From positions 1 to 43,253 of the forward strand of contig CAIYRS010000075.1 in the NCBI GenBank assembly GCA_903928685.1: a DNA stretch of 43,253 nt, in the 5' to 3' direction. The notes beneath the pieces are model-generated. The model made no database searches. It had not been told where the DNA came from and saw only the letters and a list, made by a program, of their open reading frames with translations. Position 1 is the first letter of the stretch. Every line of letters starts with the position of its first letter. Positions 43,127 to 43,253 of this stretch are shown in pieces. The stretch is from an uncultured Methylococcaceae bacterium. Lineage in GTDB: Bacteria > Pseudomonadota > Gammaproteobacteria > Methylococcales > Methylomonadaceae. The position numbers and the translations under genes were made by a program.

Positions 43127-43253
43127 TCAATTGAGCCATATTACCGTGGAAACCAAGCAGAGCATGGCCAGATAATTCCTTGCCAAGCGTTCATAGCGTG
43201 TGGCCACACGCCTGAAATGCTTTAACTTCTGGAATAACCGCTCAACCAGGTTA
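43127..43253 (-). CDS. IS5-family transposase, C-terminal end (partial)
   Basis: On the minus strand the frame enters from the right edge as NLVERLFQKLKHFRRVATRY and continues ERLARNYLAMLCLVSTVIWL to a TGA at 43127-43129. ERxFxKLKHFRRxATRYxK is the conserved end of IS5-family DDE transposases, which contains the catalytic Glu. The element's terminus should lie just beyond the stop, where GGGGTGTTCTCAATTGAG (about 43118-43135) looks like its inverted repeat, next to a CTAG-like target at 43114-43117. The transposase may be intact beyond the window. Confidence 0.85.
   Translation of the reverse strand, partial: NLVERLFQKLKHFRRVATRYERLARNYLAMLCLVSTVIWLN

Overview
The window is a piece of a gammaproteobacterial chromosome. 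Two gene strings support this: rpoZ-spoT-ridA-recG-ubiC, and gshB-tonB-algH(yqgE)-ruvX-pyrR-pyrB-pyrC', the second being the order known from Pseudomonas and relatives. The tone of the proteins and the dense GTAG-type REP elements suggest a methanotroph-like lineage (Methylococcales), but nothing in the window proves that. No rRNA, tRNA or CRISPR array was seen.

Left edge (1-3990): a decaying surface-polysaccharide island, read leftwards. It holds an intact transketolase N-terminal subunit, a transketolase C-terminal subunit broken by a deletion, a nonsense codon and a frameshift, and a single-frame fusion of a sugar-nucleotide epimerase to a GT2 glycosyltransferase that lacks a normal start codon. 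A degraded IS3-type orfA closes the island. 3995-7080 holds ubiC, recG and ridA. Between ridA and spoT, which are neighbours in many gammaproteobacteria, sit 6.7 kb of accessory genes: a rightward operon (SRPBCC protein, short LOV photoreceptor, membrane fatty-acid/sterol hydroxylase, MsrP, MsrQ) and a leftward pair (RsbQ-like hydrolase with a PAS-GGDEF diguanylate cyclase). spoT, rpoZ, pgk and a thioredoxin-fold protein follow.

Middle (18.4-28.4 kb): an unrecognised outer-membrane barrel protein, a RimK-type ligase, a methyltransferase, the leftward gshB-to-pyrC' operon and the rightward rpmB-rpmG operon. pyrC' has lost the metal-binding HxH of true dihydroorotases, so it is the structural partner of PyrB rather than an enzyme.

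Right (28.7-43.25 kb): a circularly permuted ATP-grasp/alpha-E pair, glgA, and an ABC permease/ATPase pair without a binding protein. Then comes a compact three-gene operon of two tandem TIR proteins and an AAA/STAND-like ATPase (35033-38371), the best candidate for an undescribed immune or conflict system. A DUF1877-like gene follows. A leftward ECF sigma factor / tandem cupin / TonB-dependent receptor unit and the end of an IS5-family transposase close the window.

The intergenic DNA is rich in short hairpin elements. At least six different stem sequences share GTAG/CTAC ends (REP/BIME-like, of the kind moved by RAYT transposases). There is also a 165-bp MITE-like element that supplies the tonB stop codon, and a 20-bp palindrome that recurs three times.
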